A stretch of DNA of 64,000 nucleotides from UBA2199 sp964628035. Its GTDB lineage: Bacteria; Acidobacteriota; Aminicenantia; UBA2199. The stretch lies in assembly GCA_964628035.1 (NCBI GenBank), contig CAZVPI010000008.1, positions 1 to 64,000 of the forward strand, given 5' to 3'. Positions 24,441-31,978 of the stretch are shown one piece after another. The position numbers and the translations under genes were made by a program. Each line of letters opens with the position of its first letter. Within the stretch, counting starts at the first letter, position 1. Under the pieces are notes generated by a model. It made no database searches, was not told the DNA's origin, and was given only the letters and a program-made list of their open reading frames with translations.

Positions 24441-27400
24441 GGGCGGCGAACCTCATGGTCACGGTCGTGCCCCGTCCGCGGCGCGACTCGATCTCCAGCG
24501 AGCCCCGGTGCAGCTCCAGGAAGCGCCGGGCAATGACCAGCCCCAGGCCGGTCCCCAGCTCCTTGGAAGAGTATTCCTCGCCGGCAAGGCGCTCCAGCTC
24601 CTGCGCGTCCATTCCGGCTCCCGTGTCGCGGACGCGGATGACGGCCCATTCCCCGCTCTGTTCCAGGGCGATCCCGACGTCGCCGCGGCCGGCGTCCAGG
24701 GCCTCCAGGGCGTTGGTCAGCACGTTGTCCAGCGCCCCCTTGATCTTCATGCGGTCGGCGACCACCGGAAACGGCTTTGGCGCGTCGAGAAGGAAACGGA
24801 CCTGGGGGTAGATCGCCCGCAGGGGAGCGACCGTCTCCTCGACAAGCTCGTCCAGCCGGAAGGGCGCCGCCTTCAGCTCGTCCAGCCTGGACAGGTCGAG
24901 GAAGCCGTACGCCACCCGCCGCAGGTGCTCGGTCTCCTCGATGATGAAGCGCACGGCGCTGGCGATGACTTCGCGGCCCTGGGGCCCGTTGTCGCGCAGC
25001 GTGCGCTCGATCTGCTCGGCAGAGAGGCGGATGGGGGTCAGGGGGTTCTTCACCTCGTGGGCGACGCGGCGGCCGAGCTGGACCAGGGTCTTCATGCGCG
25101 CGATCTCGGAAACGCTGCGCTTCTGCTCCTGGATGCCCTCGACCATGGAGTTGAACCCCTCGTAGAGTTCGCGAAGCTCGCTCTCGGACGGGACGGCGCC
25201 GAGCGGGCTCAGGTTCCCCTGGCGCACGTCGGCCATGCCGCGGTTCAGGCGATGGATGGGGGCGACGATCTGGTTGCGGAAAAAGAACGCCGCCGCCAGG
25301 CCGATGACCAGCAGCGCGAAAAAGATCGTCACCGTGAAATCGACGTAGTAGCGGCGGGCGCGCTGCTGCTCGGCGCTCTCCGCCGGGAAATCGAGGCGGA
25401 ACACGTAGCCGCGCTCGGCGCGGAAGTACAGTTCCAGGCCCTGACGGCCGCGGCGCAGGTCGAACTGTTGGATGGCCGAGCGCAGGCGCTCGCGCACCCC
25501 GGAGTCCAGGTAAACCGGAAGCTCGCCGCGGACCAGCCGGCGCTGGTCGGAGGCGAACAACAGGTTCCCCTGCTCGTAGACGCTGACCTCGGTCTCGAGA
25601 ACTTTCTGCAGCAGGAAAAGGTCGGACTGGGAAATCTCCGCTTTTTCCGCCAGCAGGTTGTTGGCCAGGGCCAGGGCCGAGCGGCCGCGGCCGTGGGCCG
25701 CCTGGCTGCGCCGCGTTTCCTGCGACTGGGCGTTGAAGTTGAGGGAGAAAAGGGAAAACACCCCGGCCGTCAGGATCGACAGCAGCACCAGCATGGCGAA
25801 CACCTTCATCGAGAACGATCCCAGGAGGGGGCGCCAGGGAGCGTTCCTCAGCCGGGGCAGGAAGAGAAGGCCGGCCAGGAGCAGCAGCAGGCCGAGGACC
25901 TTGACGGTCTCGGAGAAGGAGCGGAAAAAGGTCGGGCGCGGGAAGAACACGACCGTGGTGCCGGCGTTGCCGCGGAAGGCGTAGCCCTGGAAGGCGATGC
26001 CCAGCGAGGAAAAGCGGATCCACTCGGGGCGGCCGGGGTCGGGAGGAGCCAGGACCGGGACGTCGATGTTGCCCGGATTTTCCAGCACCCGGCCCGCCTC
26101 GTCGAGGCGCACGTACTGCAGGCCGGCGTCGCCCAGCCGGCGGTCGGCGCTGAGCACCGACTGGCGTTCGCCTCCCCGGAGCACGAGGTCGGCGGTGTTG
26201 AGCACCTGCACCATGACGGTGCCCAGGAAGCGCTCCCTCTGGAAAACGTTGATCGTGGCCACCGCCAGGCGGACGCTCCTGCCGAAAAGCCAGGCATCGA
26301 CGTTCTCCACGTGCCAAAAGGGGAACGCGTCCTCCCGCTGCAGCGGGATGTAGGGCATCTGGTAGGAGAAAGAGTTGATCAGTTCCCCGCCGGAGCTCAC
26401 CACGTGGATGCCGGAGGCGATGTTCTCCAGGGGCGCCAGAGAGTTCTTCCAGCAGTCGGCCAGCTCGTCCTCGCGCCCGGGCTCGAACAGCGAGGAGAAC
26501 GGGATGCGCCGCGAGTTCAGCTCGTACACGATCTCGCGGGCCACCAGCTTGGCGTAGTCGTCCTGGCTGGCGAACACCGGCTTCAGGTTGTCGGCGACGA
26601 AGTTCTTCCTGTCTTCCAGAGCCTTGCCTCCCAGCCACAGGGAGGCCACGAGCGCCAGCAGCGGCAGCGAGACGGCGGCCTTCAGCCAGGCCCGCTCAGG
26701 GTGCAGGAGCTGCAGCGCGAAGGCCAGTGACAGGAGCGGGGCGGCCAGCGGCGGCGCCGGGAGCCAGAGGGCGGCCGCGGCGGCCAGCAGCGCCTGCAAC
26801 GCCAGCAGCGGCAGGAGGCGCGCTGCCGGCGCCGGCCTGGCGAGGCGGCCGGCGGCGAGAAACGGCATGGCCAGCAGCCCCAGCGCCAGGGCCAGCAGCC
26901 CCAGGAAGGAGGGATGGAAGCGGAAGCCGCTGATGGGGAAATCGGCAGCGGCCAGGAGCGCATCGAGAGCGCAGAACGCGGCGGCCAGCAGCGCATGGAA
27001 GACGGCCACGGCCATCAGGTTGTTCCTGGCGCGAATCCGGCCAAAAGCCAGCCGCCCGGCCGCCAGCAGCGCCAGCAACAGGGCCAGCGGCTGGAACACC
27101 GAATGCACGTCCCGCAGCACCCCCGTGAAATAGAGGTCGCGCGGCGCGACCCACGACAGGGCGCCCCAGGCCTTGGTGGCCATGCCGGCCAGGGCGGCGA
27201 GGCGAAGCGCCAGGTGAAGCCGGCTCCCGCCGGCGAGGACGAGGTACAGGAGCAGGAAGAGCCCGAAGGACAGGACATGGGCGCCGAACCGCAGCTGGCG
27301 CAGCGACTGCCGCTTCAGGATCTCGCCGGAGAAAGCCAGGGTGAGCACGAGCTGCCCGTGCGCGGCCCGGAAGACACGGGTGGAATAATAGCGGTCGCGG

Positions 27401-27945
27401 GCCTGGTCAAAGGCGAAGTCATCGCCAGCCCCGGGCAGGGGCCGGGCGAAAAATTTCAGCTCGAACACCGGATAGGGCAGGCGGGTGGAATCGCGCAGTC
27501 CGGCGCCGGCCGCATCCAGGAACGGGGTGATGAAATGGACTCCCGGGGCCAGCGGCCGCTGGAAATAAAGGAGCTCGTTGCGCCGTGCCAGTCCCCAGCC
27601 TTCCGGGTTGAGGAAGGCCGGCCGGAAAAAATAGATCTCGCCGACATAGTCCTTGACCACGCCGTCCTTTTCAAAGACGACCGCCTCATCCGCACGCAGA
27701 TCCGCGGCATCGAGGCGGCCGGCGGCCAGGGCGGCGGCAACGCGCCGGGAGCGGCGCAGGCGCTCGGCGGCCAGGCGGGTCAGTGCCTTCTCCATGCGCG
27801 CCAGGTCGCCGTCCACGCGCGCCTCGACCCGCGCCGGCGGCATTTGGGGCAACGGGGCCAGGGCCAGCCAGGCCCAGGCCGCGGCCAGGAGCAGGGCCGC
27901 GGCGGCGGTCAGAACCTTAGCCCGCGGAGATAATAGAGTTTCCAT
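24433..27945 (-). CDS. Very large membrane histidine kinase (1170 residues)
   Basis: The N-terminal third has a first TM (about 10-28), an extracytoplasmic domain (about 30-210), then some eight to ten TM helices (about 215-480). A second extracytoplasmic sensor region (about 480-700), further TMs, a second sensor module and a last TM at about 880-900 follow. HAMP follows RNQIVAPIHRLNRGM. The HisKA H-box is VAHEVKNPLTPIRLSAEQI, then come an N-box with NVLTNALEAL and G-boxes DTGAGMD and GTGLGLVIA. This tail is NtrY-like. No receiver domain and no regulator gene are adjacent. It overlaps a DUF4783 gene by 37 nt and ldcA by 8 nt, so it sits inside the murein-recycling operon. I chose METLLSPRAK at 27945 as the start. 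Confidence 0.9.
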   Translation of the reverse strand: METLLSPRAKVLTAAAALLLAAAWAWLALAPLPQMPPARVEARVDGDLARMEKALTRLAAERLRRSRRVAAALAAGRLDAADLRADEAVVFEKDGVVKDYVGEIYFFRPAFLNPEGWGLARRNELLYFQRPLAPGVHFITPFLDAAGAGLRDSTRLPYPVFELKFFARPLPGAGDDFAFDQARDRYYSTRVFRAAHGQLVLTLAFSGEILKRQSLRQLRFGAHVLSFGLFLLLYLVLAGGSRLHLALRLAALAGMATKAWGALSWVAPRDLYFTGVLRDVHSVFQPLALLLALLAAGRLAFGRIRARNNLMAVAVFHALLAAAFCALDALLAAADFPISGFRFHPSFLGLLALALGLLAMPFLAAGRLARPAPAARLLPLLALQALLAAAAALWLPAPPLAAPLLSLAFALQLLHPERAWLKAAVSLPLLALVASLWLGGKALEDRKNFVADNLKPVFASQDDYAKLVAREIVYELNSRRIPFSSLFEPGREDELADCWKNSLAPLENIASGIHVVSSGGELINSFSYQMPYIPLQREDAFPFWHVENVDAWLFGRSVRLAVATINVFQRERFLGTVMVQVLNTADLVLRGGERQSVLSADRRLGDAGLQYVRLDEAGRVLENPGNIDVPVLAPPDPGRPEWIRFSSLGIAFQGYAFRGNAGTTVVFFPRPTFFRSFSETVKVLGLLLLLAGLLFLPRLRNAPWRPLLGSFSMKVFAMLVLLSILTAGVFSLFSLNFNAQSQETRRSQAAHGRGRSALALANNLLAEKAEISQSDLFLLQKVLETEVSVYEQGNLLFASDQRRLVRGELPVYLDSGVRERLRSAIQQFDLRRGRQGLELYFRAERGYVFRLDFPAESAEQQRARRYYVDFTVTIFFALLVIGLAAAFFFRNQIVAPIHRLNRGMADVRQGNLSPLGAVPSESELRELYEGFNSMVEGIQEQKRSVSEIARMKTLVQLGRRVAHEVKNPLTPIRLSAEQIERTLRDNGPQGREVIASAVRFIIEETEHLRRVAYGFLDLSRLDELKAAPFRLDELVEETVAPLRAIYPQVRFLLDAPKPFPVVADRMKIKGALDNVLTNALEALDAGRGDVGIALEQSGEWAVIRVRDTGAGMDAQELERLAGEEYSSKELGTGLGLVIARRFLELHRGSLEIESRRGRGTTVTMRFAARA

Positions 27946-28316
27946 TCTTTTTCTTCTCCCGGCCTGGCATCGCTGTCCATGAAGAGGATCAGCTTGTACA
28001 GGACGCGCGCGCCGGAGAAGCGCTTTTTCAGGATCAGGTTCAGCGACTGGACGGCATTGTCCTCCTCCACCTGCAGGGAGGACCACTCGATCTTCTCCGC
28101 CTCCAAGCCGGCGAAACGACCGGAGAATTCGCCGATGAACTGGGAGGCAGCCAGGGCGCCTCGTATGGAGAAGGGCTCCTCCAGGTTGACGACGACTTTC
28201 GACCGGCAGATCGGCGCCAGGGCCTCGAAGCGGCCGTTGACCAGGGCTTCCTGGACCGGCTGCATGACCAGGTAGTGTTGCGTGACCTGCAGCAGGAGTA
28301 GCAGCGCTTTCAGCAT
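27909..28316 (-). CDS. Small secreted DUF4783-like protein
   Basis: The 135-residue protein starts with a hydrophobic segment (MLKALLLLLQVTQHYLVM) that may be a signal sequence or anchor. The rest follows an NTF2/DUF4783-like pattern: a helix (VQEALVNGRFEALAPIC), strands with SKVVVNLEEPFSIRGALAASQFIGEFSGRF, and a late sheet. Function is unknown. It overlaps the large kinase by 37 nt and shares one base with the apt stop (TGATG), so translation is coupled; a role as a periplasmic partner of the kinase is a guess. Confidence 0.72.
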   Translation of the reverse strand: MLKALLLLLQVTQHYLVMQPVQEALVNGRFEALAPICRSKVVVNLEEPFSIRGALAASQFIGEFSGRFAGLEAEKIEWSSLQVEEDNAVQSLNLILKKRFSGARVLYKLILFMDSDARPGEEKEWKLYYLRGLRF

Positions 28317-28837
28317 CAGGAAAACGTGATCAGGCTGTTGACCTCGTACCCGGGGAGCCGCTCGCGCCCCTTCAGGAAGGAGAGCTCGACCAGGAACTCG
28401 AAGGCCACGACCCGGCCGCCGAGCCTCTCGGCCAGGCGGGCGGCGGCCAGGGCCGTGCCGCCGGTGGCCAGCAGGTCGTCGACGACCAGGACCTTCTCGC
28501 CCGTGGCGATGGCGTCCTCGTGGATCTCCAGGGCGTTCGTCCCGTACTCGAGCGAGTACTCCTCGCGGATGGACCGGGAGGGCAGCTTGCCCGGCTTGCG
28601 GGCCGGGACGAAGCCGCAGCCCAACTTGTAGGCCATGACGCCGCCCAGGATGAAGCCCCGGGCCTCGATCCCCATGACCTTGTCGATCTTGGCGTCGGCG
28701 TCCAGGTGTTTTTTCAGCATGCGGTTCAGGGCCAGGCGCAGGGCCTCGCCGTCCTGCAGCAGGGTGGTGATGTCCTTGAAGAGGATCCCCTGCTTGGGAA
28801 AATCGGGCACGTCGCGTATCCGCTTCTCCAGGTCCAT
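28316..28837 (-). CDS. apt: Adenine phosphoribosyltransferase
   Basis: Apt salvages adenine with PRPP to AMP. The 173-residue protein starts DLEKRIRDVPDFPKQGILFKDITTLL and carries the PRPP-binding loop VLVVDDLLATGGTA, with GIEARGFILGG earlier; all are typical of Apt. I chose the ATG at 28837 with AAGGAGG 6 nt upstream. It heads the operon that continues into DUF4783, the large kinase, ldcA and mpl. A TATTAT box near 28860 could be the -10 of its promoter. Confidence 0.95.
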   Translation of the reverse strand: MDLEKRIRDVPDFPKQGILFKDITTLLQDGEALRLALNRMLKKHLDADAKIDKVMGIEARGFILGGVMAYKLGCGFVPARKPGKLPSRSIREEYSLEYGTNALEIHEDAIATGEKVLVVDDLLATGGTALAAARLAERLGGRVVAFEFLVELSFLKGRERLPGYEVNSLITFS

Positions 28838-28935
28838 GCAGCCTCCTTGAGGGAGCATGATAATACTTTTCCCAGGGATTTCAAAGCCGCTTGGCGCTGT
28901 CCGACCGGTCCGACTCGTCCGACTTGGCGGGCCGG

Positions 28936-29550
28936 TCAGACTGGAAGGCGCTCCTGCAGGCCCCCATGGGCAATGAATTCCCGCGCCTGCTCCAGGGCGC
29001 GGGCGCGGTGGGAAACACGGTTCTTTTCGCCGAGCTCAAGTTCGGCGAAGGTGCGTTGCAGCGGCGGGTAGTAGAAGACCGGGTCGTAGCCGAAGCCTCC
29101 CGCTCCCCTCCTGGCGCGCAGGATCTCGCCCTCGGCCACGCCGCTGAACTCGGCCAGGGGGCAGCCCCGGCGCGACAGGCACACGGCCGACACGAAGCGG
29201 GCGCAGCGGTCGTCGAGATCCGCCATCTCGACCAGGAGCCTGGCGATGCGCTCGTCGTCGCCGGCCCCGGCCCCGGCGTAGCGGGCCGAGAGGACGCCCG
29301 GGCGCCCGCCCAGGGCCATGACCTCCAGCCCCGAGTCGTCGCCCAGGGTGTCGATCCCGGTCAGGAGCGAATAGAAGTCGGCCTTCAGGCGGGCGTTGGC
29401 CGCGAAGGTCGCCCCCGACTCCTCGACATCCGGGACCGCCCCGGCCTCGTCCAGCGACAGCAGGCTCAGCGAGAGGCCGCCGGCGCGAAGGAACTCCTCG
29501 ATCTCGCGCCTCTTGCCCCGGTTGCGCGTGGCCAGGAGCAGCCGGGTCAT
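28936..29550 (-). CDS. rdgB: XTP/dITP diphosphatase (RdgB/HAM1)
   Basis: RdgB hydrolyses deaminated purine triphosphates to keep them out of DNA. The 204-residue protein starts LLLATRNRGKRREIEEFL and has TLGDDSGLEVMALGGRPGVLSARYAG and GAGGFGYDPVFYYP, then the late SHRARAL; these are the defining motifs. It overlaps the mgtC-like gene by 4 nt and ends the S9 peptidase-methyltransferase-UbiA-MgtC-rdgB operon. Cytosolic homodimer in known cases. Confidence 0.95.
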   Translation of the reverse strand: MTRLLLATRNRGKRREIEEFLRAGGLSLSLLSLDEAGAVPDVEESGATFAANARLKADFYSLLTGIDTLGDDSGLEVMALGGRPGVLSARYAGAGAGDDERIARLLVEMADLDDRCARFVSAVCLSRRGCPLAEFSGVAEGEILRARRGAGGFGYDPVFYYPPLQRTFAELELGEKNRVSHRARALEQAREFIAHGGLQERLPV

Positions 29551-30194
29551 AGATTTTCCGAGAGGACCTCTTGGACGCCCTCGAGCATCATGACCTTGTC
29601 GAGAAACTCGCGGTTCTTGATCTCCGAGGTGGTGAAGATGATCTCGAACTCGTAGGCCCCGGGGCGGCGGTTCAGCCGCGAGCTGCTGGCGCGTATGTTC
29701 AGCTCGGTCAGGATGCGGCGCATCTCGACCAGCAGCGAGGCCTTTTCCTCGGTGGTGATGACGTAGACGCAGTTCTGCTTCTGGCGCTCGATCGCCAGCA
29801 GGAGGAAACGGAAGGCGGTCAGCACCAGGACCACCAGCAGGGTGACCAGGAAGGCCAGCAGGGTGAAGCCGCCGCCGACGGCGATGCCGATGGCGGCCAC
29901 GGTCCAGATGGTGGCGGCGGTCGTCAGGCCGTGCACGGCGAAGCGGGCCTGGATAATGGCGCCGGCGCCCAGGAAGCCGATGCCGGTGACGATCTGGGCC
30001 GCAAGCCGCGCCGGGTCGGCCGCCGGCGCCTGGGCGGCGATCTTGAAGGAGAGGATGGTGATCAGGGCGCTGCCGACGGCGATGAGGATGTTGGTGCGCA
30101 GCCCGGCCTCCTTGTGGGCCAGCTCGCGCTCCAGGCCGACGATGCCGCCGAGCATGGCCGCCAGCAGGATCTTCAGGATGACGCCGATCTCCAT
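29547..30194 (-). CDS. MgtC/SapB family membrane protein
   Basis: The 215-residue protein has the MgtC core of about five TM helices with LLAAMLGGIVGLERELAHKEAGLRTNILIAVGSALI at the start and VTGIGFLGAGAIIQ in the middle, followed by a cytoplasmic C-terminal domain (from about residue 140) with a betaalphabeta ACT-like pattern. MgtC proteins modulate magnesium or ATP homeostasis in pathogens; housekeeping relatives have unknown roles. It overlaps rdgB by 4 nt and lies 4 nt behind the UbiA gene. Confidence 0.88.
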   Translation of the reverse strand: MEIGVILKILLAAMLGGIVGLERELAHKEAGLRTNILIAVGSALITILSFKIAAQAPAADPARLAAQIVTGIGFLGAGAIIQARFAVHGLTTAATIWTVAAIGIAVGGGFTLLAFLVTLLVVLVLTAFRFLLLAIERQKQNCVYVITTEEKASLLVEMRRILTELNIRASSSRLNRRPGAYEFEIIFTTSEIKNREFLDKVMMLEGVQEVLSENL

Positions 30195-30198
30195 TTTC

Positions 30199-31110
30199 TC
30201 ACCTCAGCAGGAAGGCGATGGCGAAGACCGCCAGCAGGAACAGCGTGTACAGCAGGAAATAGGGGTTCTTCAGCTGCTTCTCCGGCTCCTCGGCGGCGTC
30301 GCGGTCCTGGATCGACTTGAGCATGAACATGACCAGGTAAAAGACGATGAACGGCATGGCGTAGAGAAAGGTCGCCAGCCGCGAGCGCGCGGCGAACAGG
30401 ATGAACAGGGCCAGGAAGGCCAGGCCGTTGGCGGTCATGAAGGCGGCCAGGCCGGCGATGCTCGAGCGGCCCAGCGAGCGCCGGTAGTTGCGCGCCTCCT
30501 CGGGGGAAAGGAACTTTTTCTCGGCCACGCGCTTGCCGATCATCAGGAAATTGCCGAAGGCCCACCAGGCGGCCAGCAGGCTCAGCGGCGGGAAGGAGTC
30601 GGCCAGGACATGCCAGCCGATCAGGAAGCGGATGGGGTTGTTGGCCGACTCCAGCGTCGAATCGAGGTACGGCAGGTCCTTGACGCGCAGCGGCGGCACG
30701 TTGTACAGCAGGCCGGCCAGAAGGAGCGCCGCCAGGCTCCAGGCGCAAGCCGGGCGGAAGGCCAGGAAGGCGATGGCCAGGGCCGACGCCGAGAGCAGGG
30801 CCCAGCCGCCTACGAGCACAGGCGCGCTGATCTCCTTGGCCACCAGCGGCCGGTTCTTTTTCCGGGGGTGGTGGGCGTCGTACGGGGCGTCGGTGATCTC
30901 GTTGACGATGTAATTCGCGGTGGAGGCCATCCAGGTGAGGAGGAAGGCCAGGGCCAGGCGCAGCGCCAGCCCCACGGTCAGGTCCGCGGGAAAACGGGAC
31001 GGCTCGACCAGGAACACGGCGGCCGAGCCGACGACGATGGCGATGCTGCGCGGCCAGCGGTCGAGGCGCAGCGAGGCCAGGTACAGGCTACTCTTCCCTC
31101 TTGCGGGCAT
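30199..31110 (-). CDS. UbiA-family prenyltransferase, decaprenyl-phosphate phosphoribosyltransferase-like
   Basis: The 303-residue membrane protein has about eight to nine TM helices. The first Mg/diphosphate-binding motif is NYIVNEITDAPYDAHHPRKKNRPL, where the HP-x-KK-x-RP part is closest to the decaprenylphosphoryl-5-phosphoribose synthase subgroup of the UbiA superfamily. The second acidic motif region is LPYLDSTLESANNPIRFLIGW. It could attach phosphoribose or another group to a polyprenyl phosphate for glycan assembly. It overlaps the methyltransferase gene by 23 nt. The subgroup call is moderate. Confidence 0.82.
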   Translation of the reverse strand: MPARGKSSLYLASLRLDRWPRSIAIVVGSAAVFLVEPSRFPADLTVGLALRLALAFLLTWMASTANYIVNEITDAPYDAHHPRKKNRPLVAKEISAPVLVGGWALLSASALAIAFLAFRPACAWSLAALLLAGLLYNVPPLRVKDLPYLDSTLESANNPIRFLIGWHVLADSFPPLSLLAAWWAFGNFLMIGKRVAEKKFLSPEEARNYRRSLGRSSIAGLAAFMTANGLAFLALFILFAARSRLATFLYAMPFIVFYLVMFMLKSIQDRDAAEEPEKQLKNPYFLLYTLFLLAVFAIAFLLR

Positions 31111-31978
31111 AGACCTCCCAGGAATCGAACAACTGCAGTCTCAAGTGTAGCTTTTTCAGCGCTCCTTGTAAAGCCGAGCCCTTGAGCCCGGGCAGCAGGC
31201 GCGTCGCCAGGTAATAGGCGGTGAAGTGCCAGGCGAAGCGCCGGCTGGCGGCGATCTCGAAACCGTAGCGGCCGAGCAGCCGGCGCAGCGAGCGGCGGTT
31301 GAAGAAATTCACGTGGGCCGTGCGGTAGTGCCACCAGCGGCCGCCCAGGATGCGGGCGGCCAGGCTGCCGACGTCCGGGGTGACGATGACCAGCACCCCC
31401 CCGGGTTCCAGCAGGGGCGTGAGGGCGGCCATCAGGGCGCACGGGTCGGTGACGTGCTCCAGGACGTCCAGCAGGGTCACGATGCGGAACGTCTCGCCCC
31501 GCGGGTATTGCTCGGCCGTGCCGCGGAAGAGCTCCAGGCCGAAGCGCCGCTCGGCCTCGGCGGCCAGCGACGCGGACGGCTCGATGCCGCGCACGACGTA
31601 GCCGGCCGCCCGCGCCAGGTCGAGGAAAATGCCGCTGGCGGCGCCCACGTCGAGGAGGCGGCAGCCCGGCGGGGCGAAGGCGGCGAGCCGCCTCAGAATG
31701 GCGGCGAAGTTGCGCCCGCGCCCCTCCCCTTCCTGGCCGTACTCCTCGTCCTCGAGGGCGGCGTAGAATCCGGCGATGGCCTCCGGGTCGGGCGCCGGAT
31801 CGGCGAACACGAAGCCGCAGTCGCGGCAGGAGGAAAGGGCCCAGCGCGACCCGTAGCGGCTGTCGGTGATCTTGAAGTCGCCGGCGTTGACGGCAACGGG
31901 ATCGACGGTCCCCTTCTTGAACGGGCGGATGCGCCCGCCCCCGCACAGGGGGCAGCTGGCAAGCGGAGCAAGCTTCAT
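31088..31978 (-). CDS. SAM-dependent methyltransferase with N-terminal zinc ribbon
   Basis: The 296-residue protein begins with a CPLCGG...CRDCGFVF zinc-binding module (residues about 9-55). A class I methyltransferase domain follows, with motif I LLDVGAASGIFLDLA and the downstream acidic strand ending IEPS. LLDVLEHVTDP is motif II. VTPDVGSLAARILGGRWWHYRTAHVNFFNRRSL is typical of polysaccharide-locus methyltransferases of the Methyltransf_23 type. It overlaps the S9 peptidase gene by ATGA and the UbiA gene by 23 nt. It probably methylates a sugar or lipid-linked intermediate. Confidence 0.86.
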   Translation of the reverse strand: MKLAPLASCPLCGGGRIRPFKKGTVDPVAVNAGDFKITDSRYGSRWALSSCRDCGFVFADPAPDPEAIAGFYAALEDEEYGQEGEGRGRNFAAILRRLAAFAPPGCRLLDVGAASGIFLDLARAAGYVVRGIEPSASLAAEAERRFGLELFRGTAEQYPRGETFRIVTLLDVLEHVTDPCALMAALTPLLEPGGVLVIVTPDVGSLAARILGGRWWHYRTAHVNFFNRRSLRRLLGRYGFEIAASRRFAWHFTAYYLATRLLPGLKGSALQGALKKLHLRLQLFDSWEVYARKREE

